Below are positions 38,801 through 52,561 of a stretch of DNA of 64,000 nt, one piece after another. A program made the translations under genes and the position numbers. Numbering within the stretch: position 1 is the stretch's first letter; each line of letters starts with the position of its first letter. The stretch is from Malurus cyaneus samueli (Eukaryota > Chordata > Aves > Passeriformes > Maluridae): contig CM019216.1 of NCBI GenBank assembly GCA_009741485.1, positions 28,103,741-28,167,740 of the forward strand, read 5' to 3'. The notes below the pieces were generated by a model, which was given only the letters and a program-made list of their open reading frames with translations, did not search any database and was not told the DNA's origin.

Positions 38801-41125
38801 TTTACAATGCTTGTGGAGCTGTAAATAAGTGCTTGTTAAATTAGAGTTGGTCAGTAAGAAATCTCTTCCGTGTATGTGGAATGATTTAAAATACATCCAT
38901 TTACAAACGACATAAGCATAACATGAGTGGGAAAAAAAGTCAATTTGTTGCCAAGATATCCTGCATTTCAGAGAGCTATGTAACCATACAAATGAGGATG
39001 TTGTGGAAGGTATTTGGATGAATTTTCCTATAAAATCCTAATACAGCCTTTTTTCTAGTTTACCCTAAGTAGGATATGAGCATGCTGGAGGAAGTTCACA
39101 GGAAATAACGAAGTGTCTAATTCATGAAATAGCAACAAATTTGTCCTGATAGTAATTTTTCCATTAGTAAGATGATTACTTTCATTACAGAAGGGCAGAT
39201 ACTAAAGTATGGATGGAGTCATATGTGCAAAAAGACTTAATGTTTGGCATCAGGGTACCTTTATTTTCAGGAGCTATGGAAGTGTTTGAACTTGCAGAGA
39301 AACCCAGGAGTTCTCTAAGTTTCTCCATGAAAGATCAATTCTCAGAAACATGCAGCAGTCTTTTTTTCCATGCAGAAACCATTGGAGGTACTAGCCATGA
39401 GAATGTGAGTGTGAGCTCTGGGTCATGGAGCACATTTTAAAGGTCTAAGAGGGAAATGAAAAAGCTTTTGAAAAGCTTACCCCAATTTTAGCTCCTGAGC
39501 AGTGCTTTTCAAAGTACTGCTATGCAGTTTACTGGATTAAGTCAGCTAACTTGATACATTACATGGTGTTGTCGCCAGAGGATGATTTTTCCCTACACTT
39601 CTGCTATTCCGTATTTTTTATACGCATATACTATTTGAATACCATTAAGGGTATGTGAACTGATACTCAGAATTTAATGTAAACTCTTTTGATCTGAGAC
39701 CTTAGAGAAAAAGATGAACCAAACTGAGTTTGGTAAAGCTGCATAACTGGATGGTCTGTGCAGTGTATTGAAGGATGAGTTTAGGTCTTGGAACTGAAAT
39801 GCAAACCTTTGCTTTTTTTCCACCTGTATGGGAAATCTGCCCCACTTTGGGTGAAAAATGAAAGCCTGTAAAAGAAAAAAGTAAATTAATTATTGGCTTC
39901 TAAAATAATACATGCTCTGTTATTGATGTTAATTTTATTTAATTGCAGAGTTAGCTAGGAACAAACAAGCATCTGATGCTGTTATTTTCTGAAGATGTTA
40001 ATTCTGTGTCCTTTTCTTAGTCTGTTTATTCTGATCATCCTATTGAGTCCAAACATAGGGTTATAGCGTGTAGTGCTGAGTATTTTTGTTTAGCACTTTG
40101 TGCTAATATTTCTCTGGTACGTTTAGATATATTTTTAGTGTATAATAACACACTTAATTACTATAATACACAGGAGCCATTCTGTTTTTTTCTTTAAACA
40201 TTAGTTTGAGTAGATACACTGGTCTGTATGAGTTTTCTAAAATCAGTATACTGATAAATAGCTCTAGGAAAACCCTGATTGTGTCAGAAATAAGGTTAAT
40301 AATTATGAGATGTCTGTGTTTCCTTTGAATAAATATGCACGGTTTCATCTTGTTCCTGTCTATTTTGAATGTCCCTCTGTAAATTATTTTCCATAATTAT
40401 TTTCCAACATATTTGCTCATGTGTTTTTGCATTCTTCTGATGGTTTCGTTGTTCCTTCTTTTTCCTGTACATGTGAGCTTCAAAATTAGGGACTCCCCAG
40501 CTACTCTCTGTAATCTCTTAAGCTGATTCTTGTCTCCATTTCCCTGTGATGCCAGGCACATGTATTATGGTTTCAAATATGCCCATCTCATGTGGTCTCA
40601 TTGGTGATATTTCGTGACTAGTAAATTAAAGAGCTGTTCTTTGACTTTTTTGGCCAAAGTCAAACGTAATGAGTTGGCATACAGTGGTATAAGCTGTAGT
40701 CACTTGTTCCTTATTTATTTGTCTGCTGTTTTATTGCCTTGCATTTAAATTGCAAGTTCGGTGGAATTCAGATTTTCTTTTTACGTTTGTACATTTCCTA
40801 ATTTTGTGAGATTTTGGTACATGACTGAGAGACTCCAACATGCCTTGATGATAATAAATTGGTATGGTTATTTAGTGCAAGGACATATTATTACTAAGTA
40901 CCTTTATGCTCCATTTATCAGCATCCAGCAGAATTCCAGATTACTTTCAGGTGTCCTCTGAGATGCTTGCATCCTCTCACAGATAGCTGCAGGTTGCCCC
41001 CATGACCCTAGATGCCTGTTTCCACTACATACTAATTTGCTGTTAATCAGCTAAATTACCCTTTTATTTGCCTGTTTTGTTTTCTTGTCAGGTAACAAGA
41101 AGATTCATGTATGTATAATGTGTAT

Positions 41126-41301
41126 ACTTCTACTGCTTACGAAAACATTTTGAAACTCTTTCTTTCATTTTTTTCCAACCTTATAACCTATTTTCACTTT
41201 TGTGTTGGTGTTCACTTCTACTGCTTACGAAAACATTTTGAAACTCTTTCTTTCATTTTTTTCCAACCTTATAACCTATTTTCACTTTTGTGTTGGTGTT
41301 C
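41126..41301. repeat. Perfect tandem duplication, two copies of 88 bp
   Basis: The 88 bases at 41126-41213 are repeated without change at 41214-41301, starting ACTTCTACTGCTTACG and ending TTGGTGTTC. Identity of the copies implies a very recent duplication or an assembly artefact. The unit is intronic and T-rich, with no recognised repeat family. It lengthens a chance open frame into a 126-codon one, which should not be read as a gene. Confidence 0.95.
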
Positions 41302-42536
41302 TTTCAGTTTGTTTTTAGTTCTTTTAGTTTTGTGGGGTTTTGTTTTGACTTTGTTAGTTTGTTTTACTGATGGAGCCACTGCTAAAAGGTACAACAATGT
41401 GACACAAGTTTGTGTGCATTGGGCCTATTCTACTCTTTTAATTTTTTACACACCCCTGCCAACACAAACCATTTTTAAGACCTTAATATAATGCTTCTGA
41501 TAACTGATCATATTTGTTTTCTGGTCCAAGAAAATGGTTCTTCTAATGTTTTAGTTCAAAGGGATACGGGGTTTTGTTTTGGCTTCCCATTCAGCTTGAA
41601 CATACATAAGGAGAGGGCGGAGTTTTACAGTTCTGTTTTCAGTTTGAAAGGTATTTTTGTCTTATCTGCATAAGTTTGCTGTGAGAACAGGAAGTCTGCA
41701 AGCAGGACATATGCAAAGAATAATGTGCAGCTCTGATTATTGGTTGGCTAAGGTATGTAGTAGACAACTAGGACCTACATGCTGCTGGCCCAATACACTG
41801 TTAGTCAGTTCACTGCTCCTTCTGCAGACACCCAACTGCTCTAGATGTTGAGAATTGAGTTAGTTACTTCTTCAGGTGTTCCAGCACTTTAAATCTCTGC
41901 ATTTGTAAATGTCTAATGACTTAAAAATGCCTCTCTGTCATGCATGAGTTACTCAGCACATACCCTTGACTGACTGCAAAAATTGTATATGAAGAGCTTT
42001 CTAATTGTTAAACAGTTTCAGCCTTTAAGGTGTTTTGCAAGAGAGGGTAAGCCTTGGAAATACTCTGAGGCTATGCAGTAAGTACACGCTCACACTGGTA
42101 TTGTTTTAGACCCTTAGTACTCAATATTTTGTTACATGTTCTTTGAAGCCATGAGGGAACCTCTAATAAAACATTTTATTTAGAATAATTTCATTTTACA
42201 TTTTCTTCCTCTCTGTAAACATGGACTTTTCTATTTTAAGAAAGAAAATATCAGCATTCTTTACTTTGTGACTTGTGGCTTTTCTGTACCTTACATGCAA
42301 ATTTGACCAAGTCTAACTTGGTCCATTGAGCAAGGTGAGAAATGTGTATAGTATGGTTCATTTGGGCCATAAGCAGCATGGGGATTACTTTTCAATTTTC
42401 AATGCATATCTGCAGAGAATTTAAGTCTATAAGTCCATTATATGGAGGTTTTGATTGCATATGGGTCCTAGCTTAATATATATGATGTTAGTCGGGGGAA
42501 CTAAGTGTGGTAAAGGAATCAGTAAAATGGTTATAT

Positions 42537-42830
42537 TCATAGAATGGCTTGGGCTGGAAGGGACCTTGGAGATCATCCGTCATGGACAGGGATCCACCCA
42601 CTAGACCAGGTGGCTCAGTGCCCCATCCAGCCTGCCCTTGAACACCTCAAGGGATGGGACATCCACAGCTTCTCTGGGCAACTTGTTCCAGTGCCTCACT
42701 ACTCTTTGAGTAAAGAATTTCTTAACATCTAGTTTAAATATCTTTTAGTTGAAAACTATTCCTCCTTGTTTTACCATTATCTGCCTGTGTGAAAAGTCAC
42801 TCTCCCTCTATTTTATATTCCTTGGCTGCC
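42537..42830 (-). mobile_element. CR1 LINE 3'-end fragment
   Basis: The plus strand starts TCATAGAATGGCTTGGGCTG, followed by 'gaagggaccttggagatcat', 'ccactagaccaggtggctca', 'ccttgaacacctcaagggat' and 'ttgttccagtgcctcac'. This is the complement of the well-known avian CR1 3' end. The copy is relatively young but 5'-truncated. The upper boundary is uncertain because similarity fades after about 42780. Confidence 0.93.
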
Positions 42831-45800
42831 TCTCACACATGCGTAATTCAAGAAAAAATGTTTTCAGACATGTAGCAAACAGGTACACAATAATTTCTAG
42901 ATTTTGAAGTTCCAGTTTTTGCAACCTAGTCCTCAGTTTGGTTACTCTTTCCTCCACAATTTGAGCTTCAATTATAATTAATTATTCTCAAAATGATTGT
43001 TGGAAAAAATGCTCTATTTAAAGTGACTTGGTCATGTTATTAAACTAGTTTTTAGAATTTTCATAGAATAGACTTGTAGACTTCAGGGTACACTCTTCCT
43101 TTGGCCTCTAAAGTTCAGTGGGTGCTCTAGATCTGCTTAGGAGTTGTCAGTCACAGAGTAGAAGTCACTTTCTGAATCAGACATGAGCTTTGAAATATAC
43201 TTCTTGTAGTAACAAGTCAGTGTATATGCTTTAATGGTTGGCTTGTTACTAATTTTGTTCTTTTAGTGAAAACATAGGTATCTTTTTACTGGAAATGTAA
43301 ACTCAAATATAACTGTAACTTGCTATAAATTCAAAAGCAGAATTTGTAAAACTTTGCCAAGTTTAATTAAGTTTATTTACTAAATATCATGAATCAGCTA
43401 ATAAATAGAAATAATCTACAAATACAAAATAAAATTATATTGAAGTTTTATATAGCTAGGTTCATAAAAGTAGGTACATATTTCCACATTTTTATGCTAT
43501 GCTATTAAAATACTTAGGTTCTAAGAATTTATTTTGCCCTGTTGCTCAGAGAAAAAAATATTCCAGGTGTGGCCCTTTCTAACCCGTAAGGTCACATGTT
43601 CTTAAACAATTAAAGCTGTGTTTAATGAGCCACTAGATGGAGCAGTCAAATATCACTTTTTCTATCAGCCTTCTAGAAACCGTGCTAGACAGTTTCTAGA
43701 GAAACTGCAGAGAAATTGCAGAGACAATCTGGAAATGCAGTCACACTTTGCTAGTTAAACCAATAATTTAAAAACCTTTGTCACATCTTGTCTCCATGCA
43801 CATTTTTTTCCATAGGCAGATTTACATTTGTCCTGTAGCTTTAGTGTTGCAGATGATGTATGGGATGTATTCTGCATATGGAAATTACACTGACAAGAAT
43901 AGCTCTATCGAAGCAGTTATTCTTTTCTTGAATTGAGTCCTATTCTCAGGAAAAAAAACCTCAAAACGTAGCAAGGAAAAGGTATTCTTCTTTGGGGATC
44001 ATGATTCAGATTTTCAGAATTTTTGGAGGTTTAAAGTTGTACATTTACACATGATTCTATATTTGTGCTTAAGAAATATTGGTGAAGTTGCATCTTCTCT
44101 TCCTACTTACCCAAAATATCTTTCCAACCTAATTTTCTTCTGTGACCTAATGCATAAGAAACACCTGTTTAATCAGACCATATTATCTGCCTCAGAAATG
44201 CTGCAGTAAAGTGGGTTCAGGAACAAAAAGAAAATCCACAATAATGCAAATTGATGTTTTCATAATCTTTGTTTTACTGTAGCTTCATAGCATTACTGAG
44301 ACAAGATTTAGTTTTTTTTTGGGGAGGTGTGCAAGACTGTGAATATATATGTTTATGTGAAATAGATTATATGTGTGCTATTAGAGGGCATTCCAGTGAG
44401 TCTGTTCCAGTTAAATACTTCAGGCATCGTGCTATGTAGTTACAGGCATTATCCTAGAAGTAGGGAATGGAGCTGTGTGTGAATATAAACTGCCAGATTT
44501 TTGTTTTATTCTTTGCCTTTGTCATGTCTTTGGAAGTCAGAATGTTCTGCATTAAAGATAATCAGCAGTGTCACAAGAGAGGAAGTGTTGTTGTGAAGCA
44601 GCTGGGTACAGTCCTTGGAGTGTCTCAGCCCTGCTCCTGCATCACAAGTGGGAATTGCAGATCCTGGCACTGATGTCCTGTCAGCTTTGGGCAGGAGTGA
44701 CACAAAGCTTTGCAGAGCAGGAAGCTCATGCTGGGCTCCCCAGGTGACTCTCTTTAACCTGTGTGCACTTTATACAGCTCTCAGCTGAACTGTGAGATGA
44801 GCACAGAGATCTCCTCTTGCAGTGAATGCTAATCAGTGCCCTGAGCTGAGGGCCAGTGACAGCCGTGCTTTTTTCAACTCTGCAAAGTCCTGGGTCATTG
44901 AGAAGTGTAATGGCAGTTCTTGCCTGTCATGCTCCGGAGTGCTACCACAGCAAATTGGTGTAAGTTTATATCAAAATACATGGTATGCCAAGGGATTTTG
45001 TATTCTCTGCAGGCTCAGATTTTACTCAAAATAAAGTATAAAAGTGACTTGCACTTACAGATAAAATAGGACCCTTACAAAGGAGCTCACAAATACAGTT
45101 TTAAATAGATGTAGATTCTCAAAACTTTCTGTTTTTTGCTATTTCTGTCAGTTGTTTGTTTTTCTAGTACAAATGTACCATTTACATTTTGACTTCTCTT
45201 CACCACTGTTTCCCTTAAAAAAAAAAAGCTACAACAAATACTGATATTTTAGGCATGTTGCCATCTTAACATCAGTTATCTCTGCTACTGTGGACCTAAT
45301 CTTACTTTGTCCTAGAAAATTTTTATAAGGATTAGGAGTGAATTTTCTGACAATGCTTAAACAACAAGGTCACCATTAAACCCTGCATTTAGATGTGTGG
45401 TTTTATTAATTCTTTTCATTTGTTTGTGTGGATGGTATAAAACATTTTAAACTGATATAAAAGGCTATTTAATGAAGGTTCCTTTTGGAATGGTCAGTAC
45501 ATATGGTACTGCTGCTTTACTTTCTAGGTTGAAACCTGGAATTTTTTAAAATTAAAAGGTCTGGCAGGAATCTGAATTGTAGAAGGATTCAGAAATTAAA
45601 CCATATCTACGTCCACTTAGGTAGTACAGAAAAGAAAATGCAAGAATGTGAGTTTAGAGTCTCAAATTTATCCTGGAATAGAGAAACAGAATAAAGTAGT
45701 GATACATAGATGTCTATCACCCATGGCTATATAACATTTCAATCACAGCCTATACAGGAATTAGTTCAGAACATGTGTTGTCTTTTGGTTTTCACTTTGT

Positions 45801-46739
45801 AATGGGTGAGGAGAGTTTTTAAAAGGGGGAAAAAAAAAAGTTGTTTTAAGGAATTTTGTTAAGGCTATGCGGCTAAATTAAATAATCTGTAATGACATTG
45901 TCACCTCAGGTTGATTCTTCTCTTTTTGCTGTAGTCCAGGTTTGAAGGTGATGCGTTTTGCTTGACTTCTCTTTTGGCAAGAAAGCTCAGGTGCAGGTAG
46001 AGGGCTGCAGTCAGGCTGAATTGACTGCAGAGATTTGGTTCTGTGAGTTCAAGCCCGTGCCTGAGCACGGCTGTCAAAAATGGTTCTGGCATGACACCCC
46101 TTCACACCAGCTTACTCTGCAGCAGGCAGGGAAGGGACTTGGAATATTGGTCTGCAGCATCCACAGTGCTGTGGGGCGTGAGAGTTGGGGGAGATCTGTC
46201 TCTGTGGAGACAGTAACACAACAATTAAGAACACTAGTTAAAGTTGGGAACAAAAAGAATATTTTGATGCTGTTTATTGGTAAATTGAAAAGTCAGTGCC
46301 TGCATATTGGTCACCATTTAACTGAAAACTTCTGTCTTTGATTAGCAATTGAATAGGTGAGCAAATTTCTTGAATTAGGTTTGTTTTAGATGGCTTTTGG
46401 CTCTTAAAAATGCCATCCAGCGGATCTTTTATAGGTATTATAAGTTAGTATGTTACTGCTCTTGTACGGAAGAAAAATATTCCATAAAATCTCCTTACAC
46501 ACAGAGATCAGTTCATCACCCTGTGATGTCAGAGGAAGTGCAGAAGTAAGTGACAGATGGCTGCACTGTTAGATTTACACTTGATGTCAGTCAAGGCCAA
46601 GTATCAAAATGATACCTGAGGAGTTGCTGAATTTTTTTAGTAGATAAGGTAACTAAAATAAATGCTTTGCAAAATGACTGGAAAATAAAAGTTGGATAGC
46701 AAAGATCTCAGCCACTGCACTTAGGAAGTTGAAGGCCCA

Positions 46740-47290
46740 GCACAGGTTTTCTAGTGTGAACGTTCCACCTGTCTCTTTCCAGCTTCATTGTTGTGATCAT
46801 CTTCCTCAGAGGAGTCAAGAACAATCAAGTCAGTCACGGGTGGAGGAAGGGGAAATTAAATATCAGTGGCCGCACAGTACTAAACAACTGACAGTGGATC
46901 TTGGAATGCTGGATACAAAAGCAATCAATAGCAGGGTTCTTCTTTACTGGCTCTTTCAGACCTGTGTGCTTGAAGGGCTTCCTGTCACTTGGCTGCGCAG
47001 AAATGCCCTTCTGTCTTCCAGTCTGCTGCAAAATGGTGGGTGATGTTCTGTGAAACTCCCCCAGAGGACCTTTAGAAATGGTGTGGTCAATCCATAATTC
47101 TGGGATGCCCAGTGGAGCCACACTGCAGCCTGCTCCCAGTGCATTTACGCTTTGTTATTCAGAAGGGTGCCAAGATGCTTCACTTACACTTCCAATTGAT
47201 TTGCTTGGATCAAGGTTTGAATTGAAAGCTGTGGAGCAACGACAGCATGACATTGATTTAACCCATGCTGAATGAAGACCAAACTTACTA
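46740..47290 (-). pseudogene. Unidentified coding-like minus-strand stretch, one stop and a frame change
   Basis: On the minus strand a frame stays open from about 47290 to 46834 apart from one TAA near 47157. It includes GLHSAWVKSMSCC and KHTGLKEPVKKNPAIDC. A second minus-strand frame at about 46840-46750 reads PPPVTDLIVLDSSEEDD, then GKRQ and a stop. The hydrophobic core followed by serine and acidic residues (DLIVLDSSEEDD) resembles a SUMO-interacting motif. Two aligned fragments separated by single lesions suggest a decayed coding sequence, but I cannot name the parent gene and saw no poly(A) tail. Chance is a real alternative. Confidence 0.3.
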
Positions 47291-47989
47291 GCTTCAGCAT
47301 GTTATTCTGTAAATGTGACAGCCTAATTTCTACTTTGGTGCTTTTTAGATATTTTTACTAGCTGGCCAGGAATATAAACAGAATATGCTCATGCCTGGAG
47401 GGAAAGGAACTTTGATGAGCTCTAACAAGTTTGATGTGTGTTTAAGGGCAGACATTTCTTAAGGGGGCTATGTGTCTTTTTCACCAGGGGTTCTTAACCT
47501 GACTCTTCAGTAGTTATGAGAAATTTCCCAATTGGTTCTAATGACAATCTGTAACTCCTTCTTCAGAATTATGTGAATATATGTATTTGTATATTTACAG
47601 ATGTCTTTCTCTTGTAAATGGTCAAGCATGGTCTAAAGTTGTAACTATTTTGCTAAAAAAAAAAATCCCAAAAAGAGCTTGAAAAACATTCAGTCTCTTC
47701 ACTGGACAGTACTTCATTGAAGAGAAGATGCACTTATGCTGCAAGTGTTTTAATTAGCCCAGTCTCAGCTAAACACTGCACTTAAGCCTATCAGAGGCAA
47801 GTGGTTTTTTTCTGATGAGTTTAATTCTGGATGTACAGCCAAAGACTACATAAAATTTCTATGATCTCAGTAGAGCATTTTGTGGTCTGGAGTGCTGCTA
47901 GCAGCAAAGGAAAGCCTCATTTCTTCCCCATACATCTTTCTTCTGGTACTGGTTTTACGTGTCTAACATTTTACCACCAGTCAAATTCC

Positions 47990-48340
47990 AGTCCTTTGTC
48001 CATCACTTGGGTCAAGTGGTTATGTCAGTTTTTCACCCACTTAATCATTCACCATGGCTTTCTGATTTGGCTGGAAGGATATTGTGAGAGATTTGGTTGG
48101 AAGCTGTGCTACAGTTATCTTAAACAACATCTGCTGCTCTCCCCTTGCCTGCAGATCGAGAAACTGTATTGGTCAGGCACACCTTGCCCTTGGTAAAGCT
48201 ATGCTGGTGGTTCCCAGCCGCCTTTTTGGCCTTCATGTGCTCAGGACTACATTCCAGAAAGATTTGCTCCAGAACCCTGTAGTTTCCCAGGTCCTTTTTC
48301 TTGCCCTCTGTAGAGGTGTGGTGTTCAGCTTGTCTAGTCA
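47990..48340 (-). mobile_element. CR1 LINE reverse-transcriptase fragment, decayed
   Basis: On the minus strand the translation shows CR1 ORF2 reverse-transcriptase wording: a GNYR remnant, LEQIFLE, HSFTKGKVCLTN, then GKGRAADVV. A frame change leads to SHNIL and WVKNW further on. The full element would have QHGFTKGKSCLTN, DKGRA-DVVYLDF and AFDTVSHNIL in this order. The part between GNYR and LEQ is deleted and the copy has several lesions, so it encodes nothing active. End points are approximate. Confidence 0.75.
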
Positions 48341-49700
48341 CTGTTAATCTCCTACAATAGCCAGGGCTTTTTGAAGCAGATAAGACAGGGCTGCAGTACA
48401 AAATGTCCCATACAATACCTAGTATTGTATCTAAGACTCCTGCAATTGTATTAGTGTCTTCTTCATTGTAACTTGGCTTTGGGGTCTGGAGACTGCAACA
48501 TGGATAAATTCTGTTGTTTCTCTCATTTGCTAATTTGAATTCCAACTTTAAGCATAGGGGTTTCTTTCCTTGAATTGCTCTTTTTGTGTAACTGAATTAA
48601 GCTTGGGACCATTCTCTGGCTTTCCTCTTTCCAAAAATGTGTCATAAAACTTTTGGTTTAGAGGAAAGTTGCATTTTCACCAGGCATAAAGCTGAACAAT
48701 ATGTTTAATGTTTGGAATTTGTTCTGTTAAAACTTCAGTAATGGTAGTCTTGTCTGAGATTGAACAATCTCATCCTTTTCTAATAGTCTTAGAAAGGTTT
48801 GTAAATGCAGGAGTATCATACACAGATTAAGAACTAGAACAACCATTAGCAGGAATATTATGAAGGACTAAAGTATGATGGTCAAGATCTAACTATCAGA
48901 TGCATAGTATAATGTGCCTCAGAAGAAGTGACAGTAAAATCATTTGGAAGGGTAAAAACCTCCAGAGATTATGAAGGCAATGCTGTCCAGAGCAAAGTTT
49001 AAAAGTGCTGCAACTTAATAATGTGCTTTTACCAGGAAAATGGAATGGTGTCCAGATTTCTGGTTAATTTCCTACTGCTTTCATGCTATTAATGGATGCA
49101 AAAGTAAACAGACCAACTATTAGCGCTTGATTCTCAAGCTGTCACATGAACCTTGTGGCAGCCAGAAAGGCTGGATGTGACTGGGACTGGGAGGAATGAA
49201 ATCCACCCTTAGGGACGTGCAGTGGATGCTGGAGTTGGTAGTACAGTTCTTTTCAGCAAAATGCACTTTTCTGACTTCGGAGCATTCTTTTGTTGCTCCT
49301 CCCTTGCCTTACTCTTCAGGAAATACTTGCAGACACCTTTGCCATCTACTAGGCTGGGCTGCTTAGGCAGGGCTTGGGTGGAACTCATGGCTATGGATAG
49401 CAGTGGGTAAAATGGGCATTGAGGACTGCTGGAGGAGCAGGGAGAGTGGCAAACAGTGAGAGCTTCAACAACACTGTGAGGCACAAAGAACCTTTCTAAA
49501 TGTGTTTGGGAAAACAGTTCATTATGGTTTTCACAGACACATGTATGCCATGGGAATGACAGGAATGTTTGAAATAAGTCAGAAAAAAAGCCTGGCATAG
49601 TGCAGTCTCATTTACCAATTCTGAGGTTGTAGCAAGTGAGGATTTTTCATCTGTTAATATTTGTTATGACAAAATCCCCTGTCTTGTTTAGTATGTGCTG

Positions 49701-49724
49701 TGAGGTGAGGTGAGGTGAGGTGAG
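49701..49724. repeat. TGAGG minisatellite, 4.8 copies
   Basis: TGAGG is repeated four full times followed by TGAG. It is a short perfect pentanucleotide repeat in intron. Confidence 0.95.
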
Positions 49725-52534
49725 CGTTCACGCTCCAGGTGTGTTGTGTTCTGAAAGTGACGCAAAGCCCTCAATGCCTGCCCTGACAGAAGAGGTCATC
49801 CTTCAAGGAGTAACGCAGCAGGGTCAGTGGATGTGCTGTGGAAGAGTCAGAAATTTGTCATACTCTGTCTTCTGTTGGTTTTGCAAGAAATTTTTCCAGC
49901 TTTAGGAGAAAGCTGGGTATATGTTCTCCGGTCAGTAGCAAATGATCGCTGTCTCTTGAAATATATAAAGACTGGACACTGTCCACTTCCAAAAAATCAT
50001 CTCCTAACAAAGACACGTCTGTGAAAAAATCAGTTAGACAGTTGTATTTTCCTCCTGCTGATACAGTGCTATTTGGTGCACTTAAAATCAGCGGTGGCCA
50101 GGGATGCTGTCTCTGGCTTTTGCTTTGACTGACATGCGGGAATGTGACAAACAACATTCAGTGCCTTGGGTTTGATCCAGAATTACAGGGAAACAACTTG
50201 ATTAAAGGTGTGTTTTCATTATTACTAATAGGCCTATATATTGTTAAGTATGAAAGAGCTGTAAGTTCTCATTAGTTTAATTATTTATATTTTAACCTTT
50301 CTAAGCTTCTCTTTGTTTGTTTTTCCTTCTCACAAATTTTAGTTTCTAAACAGCACGTTTTTTTTGTATTTTGGATGTCCTGCATTGTATTTTGGAAGCC
50401 CTGCAGTATGTAGATATGCTGCAGAGAAACATCTGTTTGTACAGAGGAAGATTGTCTCTGCCTCAGAAATAGTTTCATTGTTGTATCAATTGGAATGTGA
50501 TTACATTAGGTGAAATGCTTTAGCAAATTCTATTATCTATAATTCTCTAATCATGTGGCTTTTGCAAATACAAGTTCTGCTTTTCTCTTTTGTCATGAAT
50601 ATGTACTTTAGAACATAAAATTATATTTCCAGGTTTTTTTAAATTTGGAATATATTTTTCTTATATAAAATTATGTTTCCATGCACACATCTATTATATA
50701 TGAAAAGAATTAAATTATCCTATTAATTTGTAAAAAATGATGAGTTTTTCTCAAGAGCCATTTGTCTTTTCAATGTACTAGAAGTAAATCTGCAGCTTGG
50801 GATGTTTTACATAAATTAAAAGAGCTACATTTCCTTTACACAATTGCTTCATCTATGCAGTTGATTAAACTTGTTCAGTGCACCACTGCTGAATATAAAT
50901 AATAACTGCAGCAGTAGTATTGATTACTTAGGTGCCTAAGCTCGTGTCTGTTGGCTTTAAAGCACCAAGAAACTTCTTTCCTGTTCTGTCCAGAGAGGAA
51001 GGAGGTTTTTTTTTTCCCCCATCTTGTTTCCTGAGGATCGTTGATTCTGGATTCCTAAAATCATTAACTCCTTCCAAAGACTGAAACTCCTTGTCATTGC
51101 AGCGACCGGGTATGAACTAATGCAGTAATCGATGCTTGCACTACACTGCAGAGATTTGTTTGGATGACAAGAGCTCTCGTTAGCCCTGTTTGGTGTCACC
51201 GGTGTTCAGTGTTTGACACTGCAGAATAATTTGGCTTAGAATCAGGACGCAAGGACCTTATGACTTCTTTTATATCGTCTCCTTCACACTGAAGTGGATT
51301 TTTGCTTGCATTACGGTTTTGCTACAGTTGCAGGCTGGATTCAGCAACCTCCTAGATGCCAGTTGTGCTTTAAACATTCTCTTGCTGAAGCTGCTATGTT
51401 TGCTGGGTTTCTTCAGTTTCTGCTCCATACGTTGCATTCAGGGACAGGTAAATAAGGAGCTGTATAGTGCTGAGGTTTTAGTTATATTTTTATGTTTCGT
51501 ATTTTTAAACAAAAATTGTCTCTTTTTATGAACAGACTTATTTAACTGTGCAGTTCTAGTGGAGATGTATCCTCAGAATGTGAAGTATTAATTGTAGCAA
51601 ATATTCATCTTAAGCAGGGAATAAAGAACCATTTTACTTTTAAGTCTGTGTTTGTTTCAGTTATGTTTATATTTTGAAGGCTTGCGTCAAATATAATTTG
51701 ACATTAGTGATGCTATGTGGAATGAGCTTTTAAACAAAAATCTGTATTTTGAAAGTGCACATCAAAATATAAATCTGTTTCTGAAAAGTAATAATAATAT
51801 TCCTATTGCATTATGACTTCTGCATTTTGGAGAAGTAAAGGAAAAAGAATTTAGAAATTTACTTCAAGAAACAAACAAACATTCCTGTGTAGTATTTCTT
51901 CTTGACAGAAGACAATTGGCATGTCCTCAATCTCCTGAATTATGCTATTGTTAGGAGCTTTAACAGAATCAGAATGGAATGTGATTCTGTTACTTTTATT
52001 TTGCATATTTTTTATGGGGGGAAATCATCAAACCCATGTACATAGAATGAAAGTATGTTTTTTCAGCATAAGATACGGTTACAGTTCTAATAATATATGG
52101 GTTATAACAAATGTACAGTTCTTGTTATTTTGTACATTATTTCTGCATTATCATATTGATGCATTGCATTTCTGATCGGGGAAGGGCATCAGCTTTTCCC
52201 TTTCGTATTGGAAATAAGGTCCTCAGCTAAATCACTGAAGGATCAGAAGGGGAAAATGAGAAGAAAGATTCACCATTGCAGGTTCCTTGGGGATTATGCA
52301 GTGTTTTGAGAATAGCAGATACCTTTAAAACCTTATATCTAAGTAGTTGATAACACTGTCTGTAAAAATTTCAATTTTTTTGAAAAGTAGTTTTTTCACT
52401 AGCAGAATTAATCCTAAAGATGCATGATAGGTTAAGTTATGAAAGAGGTTTTATCCTCTTGAAAATAATGTGTTAGATACTGTATTTTAAGAAATACATG
52501 TTTGAAATTTATTTCATTTCAACAGAGTTTAGAG

Positions 52535-52561
52535 GAGAATTAGAGAATTAGAGAATTAGAG
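52535..52561. repeat. GAGAATTA tandem repeat, 3.4 copies
   Basis: GAGAATTA occurs three times head to tail followed by GAG. Two copies of GGGCAGAAT follow within 25 bases. It is a small slippage-type repeat. Confidence 0.9.

Noticed and set aside
41111..41491. 126-codon plus-strand open frame
   Set aside because: Its length comes from the 88-bp tandem duplication; the peptide is repeated, low-complexity and unlike known proteins.
43065..43100. TCATAGAATAGAC, like the start of a CR1 3' end in complement
   Set aside because: Only about a dozen bases fit and the following sequence does not continue as CR1.
49209..49598. 129-codon minus-strand open frame
   Set aside because: No recognisable domain, no splice context, and length possible by chance in 64 kb read in six frames.
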